Source of the DNA: Bacillus sp. FJAT-29814
Lineage (GTDB): Bacteria; Bacillota; Bacilli; Bacillales; Cytobacillaceae
Direction: 5' to 3'
DNA: 64,000 bases
Assembly: GCF_001510715.1 (NCBI RefSeq)
Contig: NZ_LMTJ01000003.1
Span: 453,201 to 517,200 of the forward strand
Positions 8,930 through 18,103 of this stretch are shown piece by piece (positions within the stretch are counted from its first letter, which is position 1; the number at the start of each line of letters is the position of its first letter). Below the pieces are notes generated by a model, which made no database searches, had not been told where the DNA came from, and worked only from the letters and a program-made list of their open reading frames with translations. The position numbers and the translations under genes were made by a program.

Positions 8930-10972
8930 GTGAAAACGACATTATCTGCACAAGAAATGCCATTACATAAAGTATTCTCAGATGATTATTTATTTACAAT
9001 TCCATCGGTTCAACGTCCGTATTCTTGGACTGCGGATGAAGCAGGAGAATTATTAGACGATTTGTTAGATTTTATTGATCATTACGATATTACAGAAAAT
9101 AATTTAAAAGATATAGAGGAGCCCTATTTTTTAGGGAGTGTTGTATTAGTAAAAAAGGAAACTCCAATCTTTGAAGTGTTGGACGGTCAACAAAGGTTAA
9201 CAACTTTAACAATATTATTGGCAGTATTAAGAGATATTTTAGGGGGTGAATATGCTGGAGATATTCATAGTATGATTGTACAAAAGGGAAATAAAATTAG
9301 AAATATTGCCGATACTTATCGATTGCATTTAAGATATAGAGATAATGATTTCTTTAAAAAATACATTCAAGAAATTGGTTCTACCTCAGGGTTATCTTCA
9401 GATACGTTGGTTAAAACAGATAGTCAAAAGGCTATTAGAGATAATGTTCTCTATTTTATTGAAAGGTTAAATGAATTAAACGTTCAAACTATTAAAACCC
9501 TTCCAGGTGTAATTGCCACATTGTGTTATGTGGTAGTAGTTTCCACTCCTAGCTTTGATTCTGCCTTTAGAATTTTTACCGTTTTAAATGATAGAGGATT
9601 AGACTTGATGCCTAGTGATATCTATAAAGCTCGGGTTATCGGTGATATACCAGAAAACGAACAAGATATATATACCAATAAGTGGGAAGAAGTTGAGGTA
9701 TCACTTGGAAGAGACCGTTTTAATAAGCTTTTTGACCATATCAGGATGATAATCCAGAAAAGAAAAGGAAGCGCAAATTATAAGGATGAGTATGACCAAA
9801 TATTTAAAACAATTACAGGCAAAAATTTTATTGAACATGTTCTTATTCCTTATAGTGAAATTTTCTTGAAAATTTCTGATTATCATGCTTATTACAGTAC
9901 TTCCCCAAATTTAATGAAAATGCTTAATTTATTGAATCGGATTGATAATACTGACTGGGTTCCACCTGCAATGTATTACTTGATAAACAATAAAAATAAT
10001 ATAGAAGGTTTTCTTCAAAGATTAGAAACATTTGCAGGAATAAGCATGGTTTTAAGAAAGAATTTTAATTGGCGGCAATCTCGATATTCACAAATACTTA
10101 GAGAGATGGAGAAAAATGTTGATCCTTTTTCGTCTACATCTTCCCTAGAAATTTCAAATCAGGATAAGTTGGAAGTATTAAATAAAATAAATGGGGATGT
10201 ATACACTGATTTAAAGGATTCTGTTAGAAGATATTTACTTCTTCGTTTAGACTCTATGCTGTCAAAAGGTCAACCATATTATGACCATTCTGTCATTACG
10301 GTAGAGCATGTCTTGCCACAAACGCCAAAACCAGATAGTGAATGGTTAGAAAATTTTATGGATCCGTCATTATACGTTCATAAACTTGGTAATTTAGTAT
10401 TACTTACAAGAGCAAAAAATTCCCAAGCGAAAAATTATGATTTTCGAAAAAAGAAAACAACATATTTTCAATCTAAGAATGGTGTAAGTTCATTTGCATT
10501 AACTTCACAAGTAATACAAGAAGAAGAGTGGACGCCATTAGTTTTAGAGAAAAGACAAAAGAAGTTAATTCAATTATTAAAAAGCGCATGGAATTTGGAG
10601 GTGGGTGACAACTTCCAGGCAAATATAGAAAATGATCAAAATACTGAAAATCAGTCTAAACAAGTTTTTTACATTAAAAGTGTAAGAGGTGCAAATGGAA
10701 AAGGATTTCCATCTGGAACTGGTTTTACTGTCGTTAAAGATTCATATTTCGCTGATTCAGTAAGTGAGTCATTTCAATTGTCCTATATTTCAATTAGGGA
10801 TGAGTTAATTAATTCAGGGCTATTAGTTTTTGATAGTGAAGGCTTAATGCTAAAGACTGATTATACATTTAGTAGTCCATCCACTGCAGCTTCATTGGTA
10901 ATGGGTAGAAATGCAAATGGTTTAACAGAATGGAAGTCATTTAGTGGGGAACTATTAAAAAACTTTATTTGA
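8930..10972 (+). CDS. GmrSD-type restriction protein (DUF262 + DUF1524) with C-terminal DUF4357
   Basis: A 680-residue protein related to type IV restriction enzymes that attack modified phage DNA. The N-terminal DUF262 (GmrS-like) domain has IPSVQRPYSW and the signature DGQQRLTTL, with FTVLNDRGLDL further on. A DUF1524 (GmrD-like) HNH-type nuclease follows: VEHVLPQTPK, then KLGNLVLL with N..N..KNYDFRKKK. The last 100 residues match DUF4357 (FSSPSTAASLVMGR, NGLTEWKS), a domain often fused to nucleases. The start is GTG after CGGAGGA. It is the first gene of a defence-type cluster. Target modification is unknown. Confidence 0.88.
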   Translation: MKTTLSAQEMPLHKVFSDDYLFTIPSVQRPYSWTADEAGELLDDLLDFIDHYDITENNLKDIEEPYFLGSVVLVKKETPIFEVLDGQQRLTTLTILLAVLRDILGGEYAGDIHSMIVQKGNKIRNIADTYRLHLRYRDNDFFKKYIQEIGSTSGLSSDTLVKTDSQKAIRDNVLYFIERLNELNVQTIKTLPGVIATLCYVVVVSTPSFDSAFRIFTVLNDRGLDLMPSDIYKARVIGDIPENEQDIYTNKWEEVEVSLGRDRFNKLFDHIRMIIQKRKGSANYKDEYDQIFKTITGKNFIEHVLIPYSEIFLKISDYHAYYSTSPNLMKMLNLLNRIDNTDWVPPAMYYLINNKNNIEGFLQRLETFAGISMVLRKNFNWRQSRYSQILREMEKNVDPFSSTSSLEISNQDKLEVLNKINGDVYTDLKDSVRRYLLLRLDSMLSKGQPYYDHSVITVEHVLPQTPKPDSEWLENFMDPSLYVHKLGNLVLLTRAKNSQAKNYDFRKKKTTYFQSKNGVSSFALTSQVIQEEEWTPLVLEKRQKKLIQLLKSAWNLEVGDNFQANIENDQNTENQSKQVFYIKSVRGANGKGFPSGTGFTVVKDSYFADSVSESFQLSYISIRDELINSGLLVFDSEGLMLKTDYTFSSPSTAASLVMGRNANGLTEWKSFSGELLKNFI

Positions 10973-11065
10973 TATAGACAAAATTAATTAGTTGTTAATT
11001 TTCAATCAACTTTCCTAATTGGAAATGTAAAGCCCCCTGATCTATACCTGAAAGGAGAAGGTTAA

Positions 11066-11392
11066 ATGCCAATTCATAACAAACTCGTCCGTGACAGAAT
11101 TCCAGAAATAATCAAAAAGACAGGGAAGAAGTATTCAACAAGGAGTTTAGAAAATGAAGAATACATAAAAGAACTAAAAAAGAAAAGTTTTGAAGAACTT
11201 AATGAATATGTAAATACTCAAAACGACAAAGATGCTATCGAAGAACTAGCAGATTTATTGGAAATTATTCATGCCCTAGCTGAATGCCATGGTGCATCTA
11301 TTGAAACCGTTGAGGAAGTCCGGAAACAAAAAGCGGAAAAGCGAGGAGGCTTTAAAGAAAAAATCTTCCTGATTGAGGTTGAAGATGAGTAA
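11066..11392 (+). CDS. MazG/HisE-like nucleoside-triphosphate pyrophosphohydrolase
   Basis: A 108-residue all-alpha NTP pyrophosphatase of the phosphoribosyl-ATP pyrophosphohydrolase-like type. It begins MPIHNKLVRDRIPEII, typical of the subfamily. The Mg-binding acidic motifs are FEELNEY and IEELADLLEII (an EExxE...ExxD arrangement). It would cleave an NTP to NMP plus pyrophosphate; the substrate cannot be read from sequence. Its 3' end overlaps the following helicase by 8 bp, so the two are translationally coupled and probably act together. Confidence 0.85.
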   Translation: MPIHNKLVRDRIPEIIKKTGKKYSTRSLENEEYIKELKKKSFEELNEYVNTQNDKDAIEELADLLEIIHALAECHGASIETVEEVRKQKAEKRGGFKEKIFLIEVEDE

Positions 11393-13811
11393 GGTCCAAT
11401 TGATAACTAGGGAACTAGGAGACCACCTTATAAAGAAGCTGGAACAGGCTTCTACCATTTGTATTTTGACCTCCTTTGTCATGAAATCGGGGGTCAATTT
11501 TTTAAGAGAATCGCTAATAAAGGCTGCTAAAAATGGTGCCGATATTAAAATTTGTACCGGGGACTATTTATTTCTTACCCAGCCCGAAGCCCTAGAAGAG
11601 TTGCTAACGATTGAAGGATTGGACATTCGTATTTGGCAAAGTAACGGTGTTTCATTTCATCCAAAAGCCTATCTCTTTAAGTCCAACGAGCATGATTATT
11701 TGTTTGTTGGATCGTCCAATCTTTCAACTTCGGCACTGAAATATGGTGTGGAATGGAATTTGTTGGTCAGCGATGAAAAGGACGTTTTTGATCATGCTCA
11801 GTCTGAATTTCTTTCTATTTTTTTCGCGGATCAAACAGTGCCTTTAAACCGGGAAACACTCGAAGAATATAGGCGGAATTTCAATGAGTATCATCGTAAA
11901 AATCCCAATCTGCCTCAAACCTGGTCTGAGCTTGAGGAAATGGATTTGATGCTGCCATCCAAAAGGGAAGTTCAAAAACAACCCGAAATCATTATTGAGA
12001 CAACAGGACAATACGGTGATATTCAACCCAGGTTTGCTCAATTAGAAGCACTAGAGGAACTTAATAAAACCCGTGAAGAGGAATATAATAAGGCCCTTGT
12101 GGTGATGGCTACTGGTCTGGGTAAAACTTATTTGGCCGGATTTTTTGCAAAAAGCTTCAAGAAAATCTTATTTATCGCTCACCGGGAAGAAATCCTATTT
12201 CAGGCAAAAGAGTCTTTTGCCAATATTATGCCAGACAGACGATTCGGGATTTATAACGGAAAAGCAAAAGAAGGTGATGCAAACGCGATATTTGCCTCAA
12301 TCTTTACTTTAAGCATGAAAACGCACTTGGAGCGGTTTGCATCGGATGAATTTGACCTGATCATTGTGGATGAGTTCCATCATGCTGCTGCCGAAACTTA
12401 TAACCGGGTACTTGACTATTTTCAACCACTGTTCTTACTAGGAATAACAGCCACACCCGACCGGAATGACAATAAGGATGTTTATGCCATTTGTGATGGA
12501 AACGTGGCATACCGGCTGGATTTCTTAGAGGCTATTCAACGCAAATGGTTATCGCCATTTAAATATTTTGGTGTATATGATGATACCGACTATACACAGA
12601 TTACTTGGCTAGGTAACCGATATGATGAGGAAGAATTGCTCCAAGCCCAGTTAAGATATGAATTGGCGGAGAAGATTCTGCGCGCTTGGGAAGCGAAGAA
12701 GCAGAGCAAAACATTGGCATTTTGTTCATCTATTAAACAGGCAAACTTTCTTTCCCGTTACTTTAATCAGTATGGCTATCGTACAGTCAGTTTGCATTCC
12801 CAGCAGGTTGAGATTGGGAGAAAACAGGCGATTCAGCAGCTGTCTGATGGTGTACTTGATATTATTTTTACCGTAGATCTTTTTAATGAGGGTGTTGATA
12901 TCCCTTCTGTAGATACTTTATTATTTGTTCGACCGACAGAATCTCTAACCGTGTTTACGCAGCAAATTGGCCGTGGGCTACGCTTGCATCAAGGTAAAGA
13001 AACATGCGTCATTTTGGATTTAATAGGAAACTATCGAAATGCGGATCTAAAATTAAGTCTATTTGATACCCAGCCGACAGAGGGAAAAGCACGGAATATC
13101 CAACCTAATTTGCCTGAGTTTTGTGAGATGGACTTGGATATTCAGGTTATCAATCTACTTAACGAAATGAAGCGGAAAAGGCAGCCGAGAAGAGAAAACC
13201 TATATAGTGATTATTTCGCGTTAAAAAGAAATATTGGTAGAAGACCAACCTATTTAGAGCTTCATTTGCAGGGTTCCTCCGACTCCCATCAATATAAACA
13301 AGAATTTAACTCTTATGTCGGATTCCTAAATTGGGCTCAGGAATTATCTGAGAGGGAAGTCGAGGTTTTTCACCGATATGATAACTGGCTAGTTGAGGCA
13401 GAAAAAACAACCATGTCAAAAAGCTATAAAATGGTCGTCTTATTAGCAATGCTGCAACGAGGACCGTCAAATTGGTATCAGCCGATTTCATCCGTTGAAG
13501 TTGCTCCATTTTTTCATCAATATTTAATGGAAAAAGAACACAGGAAACGGATTGATTTCTCCGATAAAGGTGCAATGAAACTTTGGGATTATGATGAAAA
13601 AGGCGTCAGCAGATTGATTGCGAGCATGCCAATGACCAAATGGAGCGGCAGTTCAAAGGGATTGATATCCTATGAAAATGATCTTTTTACACTTAATTTT
13701 AATGTTATGAAAGAGGATGAGGATATTCTCTTCCAATGGACAAGAGAAATATGTGAATACCGTCTTCATTATCATTTTGAGCGGAAAGCAAAGAATCCCC
13801 AGATTCAATAG
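11385..13811 (+). CDS. phospholipase-D-like nuclease fused to a DEAD/DEAH superfamily-2 helicase
   Basis: An 808-residue fusion. Residues 1-170 are a phospholipase-D-fold nuclease-like domain with one HxK motif (FHPKAYLF) followed by GSSNLSTSA. Residues about 210-560 are a superfamily-2 helicase: Walker A ATGLGKTYLAG, DEFHH in motif II, GITATPDR in motif III and QIGRGLRLHQG in motif VI. A 250-residue tail of unknown role completes it. The ATG at 11385 follows GAGGTTGAAG and overlaps the pyrophosphohydrolase stop. Proteins of this build occur in restriction and defence settings, so DNA translocation with cleavage is likely. Confidence 0.87.
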   Translation: MSKVQLITRELGDHLIKKLEQASTICILTSFVMKSGVNFLRESLIKAAKNGADIKICTGDYLFLTQPEALEELLTIEGLDIRIWQSNGVSFHPKAYLFKSNEHDYLFVGSSNLSTSALKYGVEWNLLVSDEKDVFDHAQSEFLSIFFADQTVPLNRETLEEYRRNFNEYHRKNPNLPQTWSELEEMDLMLPSKREVQKQPEIIIETTGQYGDIQPRFAQLEALEELNKTREEEYNKALVVMATGLGKTYLAGFFAKSFKKILFIAHREEILFQAKESFANIMPDRRFGIYNGKAKEGDANAIFASIFTLSMKTHLERFASDEFDLIIVDEFHHAAAETYNRVLDYFQPLFLLGITATPDRNDNKDVYAICDGNVAYRLDFLEAIQRKWLSPFKYFGVYDDTDYTQITWLGNRYDEEELLQAQLRYELAEKILRAWEAKKQSKTLAFCSSIKQANFLSRYFNQYGYRTVSLHSQQVEIGRKQAIQQLSDGVLDIIFTVDLFNEGVDIPSVDTLLFVRPTESLTVFTQQIGRGLRLHQGKETCVILDLIGNYRNADLKLSLFDTQPTEGKARNIQPNLPEFCEMDLDIQVINLLNEMKRKRQPRRENLYSDYFALKRNIGRRPTYLELHLQGSSDSHQYKQEFNSYVGFLNWAQELSEREVEVFHRYDNWLVEAEKTTMSKSYKMVVLLAMLQRGPSNWYQPISSVEVAPFFHQYLMEKEHRKRIDFSDKGAMKLWDYDEKGVSRLIASMPMTKWSGSSKGLISYENDLFTLNFNVMKEDEDILFQWTREICEYRLHYHFERKAKNPQIQ

Positions 13812-13828
13812 ATCCGGGGATATTTTAT
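13795..13828 (+). terminator. Rho-independent terminator overlapping the helicase stop codon
   Basis: ATCCCC (13795-13800) pairs with GGGGAT (13816-13821) and is followed by ATTTTATTT. The left arm lies inside the last codons of the helicase gene. Confidence 0.6.
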
Positions 13829-13850
13829 TTGAACATCTAATTTCCAATAG

Positions 13851-14228
13851 TTATTTCTTCTTTAACACACCTTTTTTAACTAGATTTATAAGCGTCCCTT
13901 TATTCTTATATCTCTGATATGCAATAAGCCGATTTAAATCCTTAACCGTTAATTCGCTGGGTTCAATCGCAAGTTCAAATTCATTGTTGACCTTTTCTAT
14001 TAAAGAGAGGGCATATTCAGTTTGCTTTGCAGTTAATTTGTAATTTTCTTCATTTTCGGTTTGTTTTTCAACATCCATATTTGTTACGTTATTATCTAAT
14101 GCTGCAGCGTGTTCTTTTAATTTCGCATCTATTAGAGCCTCTACGTCAGCCTGACTAAATGGTGGAACCTGTTCTTGTTTGGTATTTTGAATTGGCTTGA
14201 AAAATTTATCAATAATTCCCTTAAGCAA
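13851..14228 (-). CDS. unassigned small protein with coil and helical C-terminus
   Basis: About 125 residues; no family recognised. An N-terminal amphipathic segment (LKGIIDKFFKP) is followed by an acidic helical region (SQADVEALIDAKLKEHAAAL), a linker and a basic helical C-terminus ending in KKGVLKKK. The start is uncertain: the longest frame opens with TTG at 14249, but GTGGAG is best spaced for the TTG at 14228. The gene is on the opposite strand between two helicase genes and diverges from the NERD-helicase gene. Confidence 0.6.
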   Translation of the reverse strand: MLKGIIDKFFKPIQNTKQEQVPPFSQADVEALIDAKLKEHAAALDNNVTNMDVEKQTENEENYKLTAKQTEYALSLIEKVNNEFELAIEPSELTVKDLNRLIAYQRYKNKGTLINLVKKGVLKKK

Positions 14229-14457
14229 TATCACCACTCCACTTTCCAAGAGTTCGAACTACACTTTTACTATGTATCAATAAAATAGATATCCCAATTA
14301 TAATATTAAAATATTAGAATAAAAAAACAACACTTTTTGGCAGAATTTTGTTAGTCTAAGCAAAGTTTGTAAAATATAAGAGGATTTTGTAAACATTTAG
14401 GTAAAATGCACTAATTGTTGTATAATGGAGAAAAATGCAATTTTTGGGGCGATTGTT

Positions 14458-16365
14458 ATGGCGATTACGATTCCTGAAACAATTAGAACATCTGCTACTA
14501 AAGGGGAAAGGCTGTTTTTTCGAACACTAAAAATCTTTCTTCCCGATGATTATATAGTCTATTTTGAACCGGAAATCCAGGGGAAACGGCCAGATTTTGT
14601 TATCATAGGCCCTGATCTGGGAATTGTCGTATTGGAAGTTAAGGATTATACCAAAAAAACACTCTTTCAATTGAATCATGATGAATGGCATATTGTCGCT
14701 ACCTCTGGAGATCAAGCAGTGATTAAAAGCCCGATGAAACAAGCAAGAGATAACATGTTTCATCTTGTGGACGTATTGAAGAAAGATAAAAACTTAATCC
14801 AACTGGAAGGTAAGTATAAATTTCAATTAAAATTTCCTTATGGACATGGGGTAGTTTTTACTCGAATGTATACCAAAGATTTTATACAGGAAGGGTTATA
14901 TTCGGTAATTGAACCCGACCTTTGTTTAACAAGGGATGAAATCGACCCTGACAAAGATGGATTTTCTGAAGAAGTTTTGATGGAAAAGATTTTGAATATG
15001 TTTGTAGTTCCTTTCCGGTTAAGAGATCCTCTGTCAATTGAGGAAATCAATGCCATTCGCTATCACTTATTCCCTGAGGTACGGATCAGTGCAGAATTTA
15101 AAGCGCCAGTTCCATATCAAGATCAGCTTCTTTTATCTCTTCATGATATTAAAACTATGGATCTTCATCAGGAAAATCTGGCCAAGCAAATTGGTGATAA
15201 AAACAGATTAATTCGCGGTGTGGCGGGTAGTGGTAAAACCATAATACTAGCTAGCCGAGCCAAGATGTTGTCAAAACAAAATCCCGATTGGAAAATACTT
15301 ATCCTATGTTTTAACATTTCACTAGCGAATGCGATCCAACAAATGATTAACCATATGTTAAATGAACCTGAGGATCTATTTGATTTCGACCCGGAGGCTA
15401 GGGAAGTTCAAAATCAAAATATAATTGTACGCAATTTTCACTCATGGTTAAAAAATGATTTAAAAATAAATGAATATCAATTGCCAGGTATGATTGAAAA
15501 AATTGAGCGGAATGAAACAATTCTCCCAACTTATGATGCTATATTAATTGATGAAGGACAGGATTTTGAGGCAGATTGGTTGAGAATGGTTAGCCTGCTT
15601 ATAAATTCTAATACTCAATCTCTCTTATTAGTTGAAGATAGGGCACAAACAATTTATAAGCGTAAACGCTCATATCTGCAGGATACTGGTTTAAGTTTTC
15701 AGGGAAGGTCAAAAGTTTTAACGATTAATTATCGGAATACTTCCCAAATCGTCAAGTTTGCTTGGGATTTTTTCCGAGAGCACTCCATGTTTAAAAATAA
15801 AGTAGTGAATCGTGATCTTGAAGGGGAGATTATTGCTCCACAAAGTACAAAAAGAAAAGGCCCTGATGTCGGTATTCTTAAGGCATCAAATTTTTCCAAT
15901 GAGATAAAAGTGGTTGCAAGACAAATTAAAAAGCTACATGAAGAAAAGAAAGTTCCGTATGATGATATGTTAATTCTTTATCGGGTTAAAAAGACTCACA
16001 AATTTCCGATTATTGATACAATTAAACGTACATTGAATGAATCCAGTTTACCTTACTATTGGATAACTGAAAATGAAGTTTCAAAACGCTCTTTTAGGAA
16101 AGAGGATGGAAGAATCAAAATAAGTACGATTGATAGCAGTAAGGGTTTAGATTTCCAAGCTGTCTTTATTGTAAATGTTGATTCCATGCCTTTTCCTTTG
16201 GAAGATGATAAGGAGCGGGAAGTATCATTATTATACATAGGAATGACCAGAGCAAAACAATACCTCTGCTTGTCTTATTCAGGAGAGTCTGAATTTACGC
16301 GGTATTTTGATCGAATATTGGTAGAAAGAACCCAGAAGAAGAGTGGGTTTGAAAAGATAAATTAA
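14458..16365 (+). CDS. NERD nuclease-domain / UvrD-like superfamily-1 helicase
   Basis: A 635-residue protein. Residues 1-150 form a NERD domain, a PD-(D/E)XK-like nuclease fold, with GKRPDFVIIGPDLGIVVLEVKDY giving the D...ExK active site. The helicase part has Walker A RGVAGSGKT, motif II LIDEGQDF, the signature STIDSSKGLDFQ and IGMTRAKQYL. An in-frame ATG at 14425 overlaps a TATAAT box (14421-14426) and lacks a ribosome-binding site, so the ATG at 14458 is preferred. NERD-helicases are found in DNA processing and phage defence. It closes the defence-type cluster and has its own terminator. Confidence 0.85.
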   Translation: MAITIPETIRTSATKGERLFFRTLKIFLPDDYIVYFEPEIQGKRPDFVIIGPDLGIVVLEVKDYTKKTLFQLNHDEWHIVATSGDQAVIKSPMKQARDNMFHLVDVLKKDKNLIQLEGKYKFQLKFPYGHGVVFTRMYTKDFIQEGLYSVIEPDLCLTRDEIDPDKDGFSEEVLMEKILNMFVVPFRLRDPLSIEEINAIRYHLFPEVRISAEFKAPVPYQDQLLLSLHDIKTMDLHQENLAKQIGDKNRLIRGVAGSGKTIILASRAKMLSKQNPDWKILILCFNISLANAIQQMINHMLNEPEDLFDFDPEAREVQNQNIIVRNFHSWLKNDLKINEYQLPGMIEKIERNETILPTYDAILIDEGQDFEADWLRMVSLLINSNTQSLLLVEDRAQTIYKRKRSYLQDTGLSFQGRSKVLTINYRNTSQIVKFAWDFFREHSMFKNKVVNRDLEGEIIAPQSTKRKGPDVGILKASNFSNEIKVVARQIKKLHEEKKVPYDDMLILYRVKKTHKFPIIDTIKRTLNESSLPYYWITENEVSKRSFRKEDGRIKISTIDSSKGLDFQAVFIVNVDSMPFPLEDDKEREVSLLYIGMTRAKQYLCLSYSGESEFTRYFDRILVERTQKKSGFEKIN

Positions 16366-16371
16366 GTTTTG

Positions 16372-16412
16372 CAAAGAGTCGGACTTGAGAATTTTTCCGA
16401 CTCTTTGTTATT
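16372..16412 (+). terminator. Rho-independent terminator of the NERD-helicase gene
   Basis: CAAAGAGTCGGA (16372-16383) and TCCGACTCTTTG (16396-16407) form a perfect 12-bp stem seven bases after the stop codon, followed by TTATTG. Confidence 0.75.
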
Positions 16413-16436
16413 GAGAAGAAAATTTCTTAATTGTGG

Positions 16437-16646
16437 TTACTTAGTATAAAAATTACCAAAAAATACAAAATGCTTATCAGTAATATATTTTTCGAATACT
16501 TTAGCCACTTCCCCATCAATACCAACCCGAATTTCCACCAACACATCTGAATAAGCATCGAAGTAGTAGGAGTTATCGTCCCGATAGTCATAGCTGATAT
16601 TGGCAAAGCCAATTTCGTTCAGGATTCCAGTGATTTTTTCAACCAT
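16437..16646 (-). CDS. unassigned small acidic protein
   Basis: A 69-residue protein, MVEKITGILNEIGFA..., with alternating hydrophobic and aromatic residues (YDYRDDNSYYFDAYSDV) suggesting a beta-sheet fold. A weak AAAGAGA site precedes the ATG. It could be a small immunity- or chaperone-like protein or the end of a decayed gene; nothing in the sequence decides this. Confidence 0.5.
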   Translation of the reverse strand: MVEKITGILNEIGFANISYDYRDDNSYYFDAYSDVLVEIRVGIDGEVAKVFEKYITDKHFVFFGNFYTK

Positions 16647-17269
16647 TTCTCTTTCAGAATCATACTCGTTCTATCTTCCAATAGTTCTAGATTCTTTGAG
16701 CTAATAACAATCAGAGTGTATCTTCATGTCCCGAATTACACAAGGCATTCAAATTTGTCTAACGAACTAAAACAAAAAATCTTAAATATTATCAAAAATA
16801 TATTTATTTAGGGCTCCCACAGTGGAGGCTTTTTTCTGCGAAAATTATCGAGGCATAGACTTTTTAATTACATAAACCTGAATTTTAACTTGCAGTTATA
16901 TAATTGCTAAATCATAAGATTCTAATAGAAAATAAACGGTTTAAGAGTATGAAAACAAATTGTCACTTTTGACATAGTTCCACTGGTGTTGTGAATAAAA
17001 GGAAGTAATGAAGTGGAAAAGAGGCATTTTATCTAAGTGATTAATTAGATGGTAAAATTCTTTGCATTTTAAGATAGAAAATCCTATTGTGGCGGGATAT
17101 AAGAGCAATTTTATTAATCGTTTGTTTTGGTTTACTTTTTGGTGTTTTTTCAGGAATATATTGGACCCCGTATCTGTAAGCTCATACTCTACACAAAACA
17201 CCAAAGCACAACCAGCCTTTCAGCCAGTTGTGCTTTTCTGCATGTCCCTATAAAGCGCCGTCCCAAGAC
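16647..17269. other. gene-free stretch
   Basis: About 620 bp without a supportable gene. An imperfect hairpin near 16812-16835 (GGCTCC...GGAGGC followed by TTTTTT) may be an old terminator. Short open frames on both strands lack ribosome-binding sites and similarity. Confidence 0.5.
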
Positions 17270-18103
17270 TTACCCCTTAACAGACCCCTGTGTCATCCCT
17301 TCAACGATATACTTCTGTGCGAAGGCAAATAACAACAGGGTTGGGATGACGGAGAGGACGGTAGCGGCTGACATGGCGCCCCAGTCAATATCGAATTTGG
17401 AAATGAACGAATTCATCGCTACTGGAATCGTCTTCGAGCCTTCCTCATCGATGAACATCACGGCCAGGAACAATTCATTCCAGCATTGAACAAATGCAAA
17501 GATGAACGTGGCTGTAATCCCCGGGAGCATAACCGGGATAATCACTTTGAAAAGGGCCGTCAATCTTGAACACCCATCAATCATGGCTGCTTCTTCCAAT
17601 GTGGAAGGAATCCGCTCGAAAAAGCCTTTCATGATGATGGTGCAGAATGGAATCATCATCACCGTATAAATCAACATCAGTGAGGGCAGCCGGTTCAACA
17701 ACTGCAATTTGGACATCAGTAAGTAGAGTGGAGCCAGCGCAATAAAGATTGGAATCATTTGTGTAATCAAAAAGGCGAAGATGACCTGGTTTTTCCCCTT
17801 AAAGTGGAAGCGGGCCAAGACATATCCGCTTAAAATGGCAATCAATAAGGAAAATAGTCCGGCAACCGCCGAAACAATTAAACTATTGACAATATAAGTG
17901 CCAAAGCTCGAAATGCCAAAGATATTGACATAATTGTCGAAGGTCAGCTCTTTCGGCCAATACTGCAGCGGAAGGGTAAACATGTCCTTCCTTGGTTTCA
18001 ATGACGTAACAAAAATCCAATACAACGGAAAGACGGTAAACAAGAGAAAACAGCCGAGGACAACTATTTTTGTCAGGAACCAAAGATTAAACTGTTTTTT
18101 CAT
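17270..18103 (-). CDS. carbohydrate ABC transporter permease, MalG/AraQ type
   Basis: A 277-residue inner-membrane permease with six membrane helices. The EAA loop, EEAAMIDGCSRLTALFKVIIP (within residues about 185-205), is the docking site for the ATPase. The C-terminal KYIVEGMTQGSVKG is characteristic of the MalG subfamily. It overlaps the upstream permease gene by one base (TAATG), so the two are translationally coupled. No ATPase gene is present in this run; such importers in Bacillus borrow a shared MsmX-type ATPase. Confidence 0.93.
   Translation of the reverse strand: MKKQFNLWFLTKIVVLGCFLLFTVFPLYWIFVTSLKPRKDMFTLPLQYWPKELTFDNYVNIFGISSFGTYIVNSLIVSAVAGLFSLLIAILSGYVLARFHFKGKNQVIFAFLITQMIPIFIALAPLYLLMSKLQLLNRLPSLMLIYTVMMIPFCTIIMKGFFERIPSTLEEAAMIDGCSRLTALFKVIIPVMLPGITATFIFAFVQCWNELFLAVMFIDEEGSKTIPVAMNSFISKFDIDWGAMSAATVLSVIPTLLLFAFAQKYIVEGMTQGSVKG

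Noticed and set aside
16812..16835. Hairpin GGCTCC...GGAGGC followed by T run as a terminator
   Set aside because: The arms need a slip and mismatch to pair and no gene ends beside it, so it was left as a note only.
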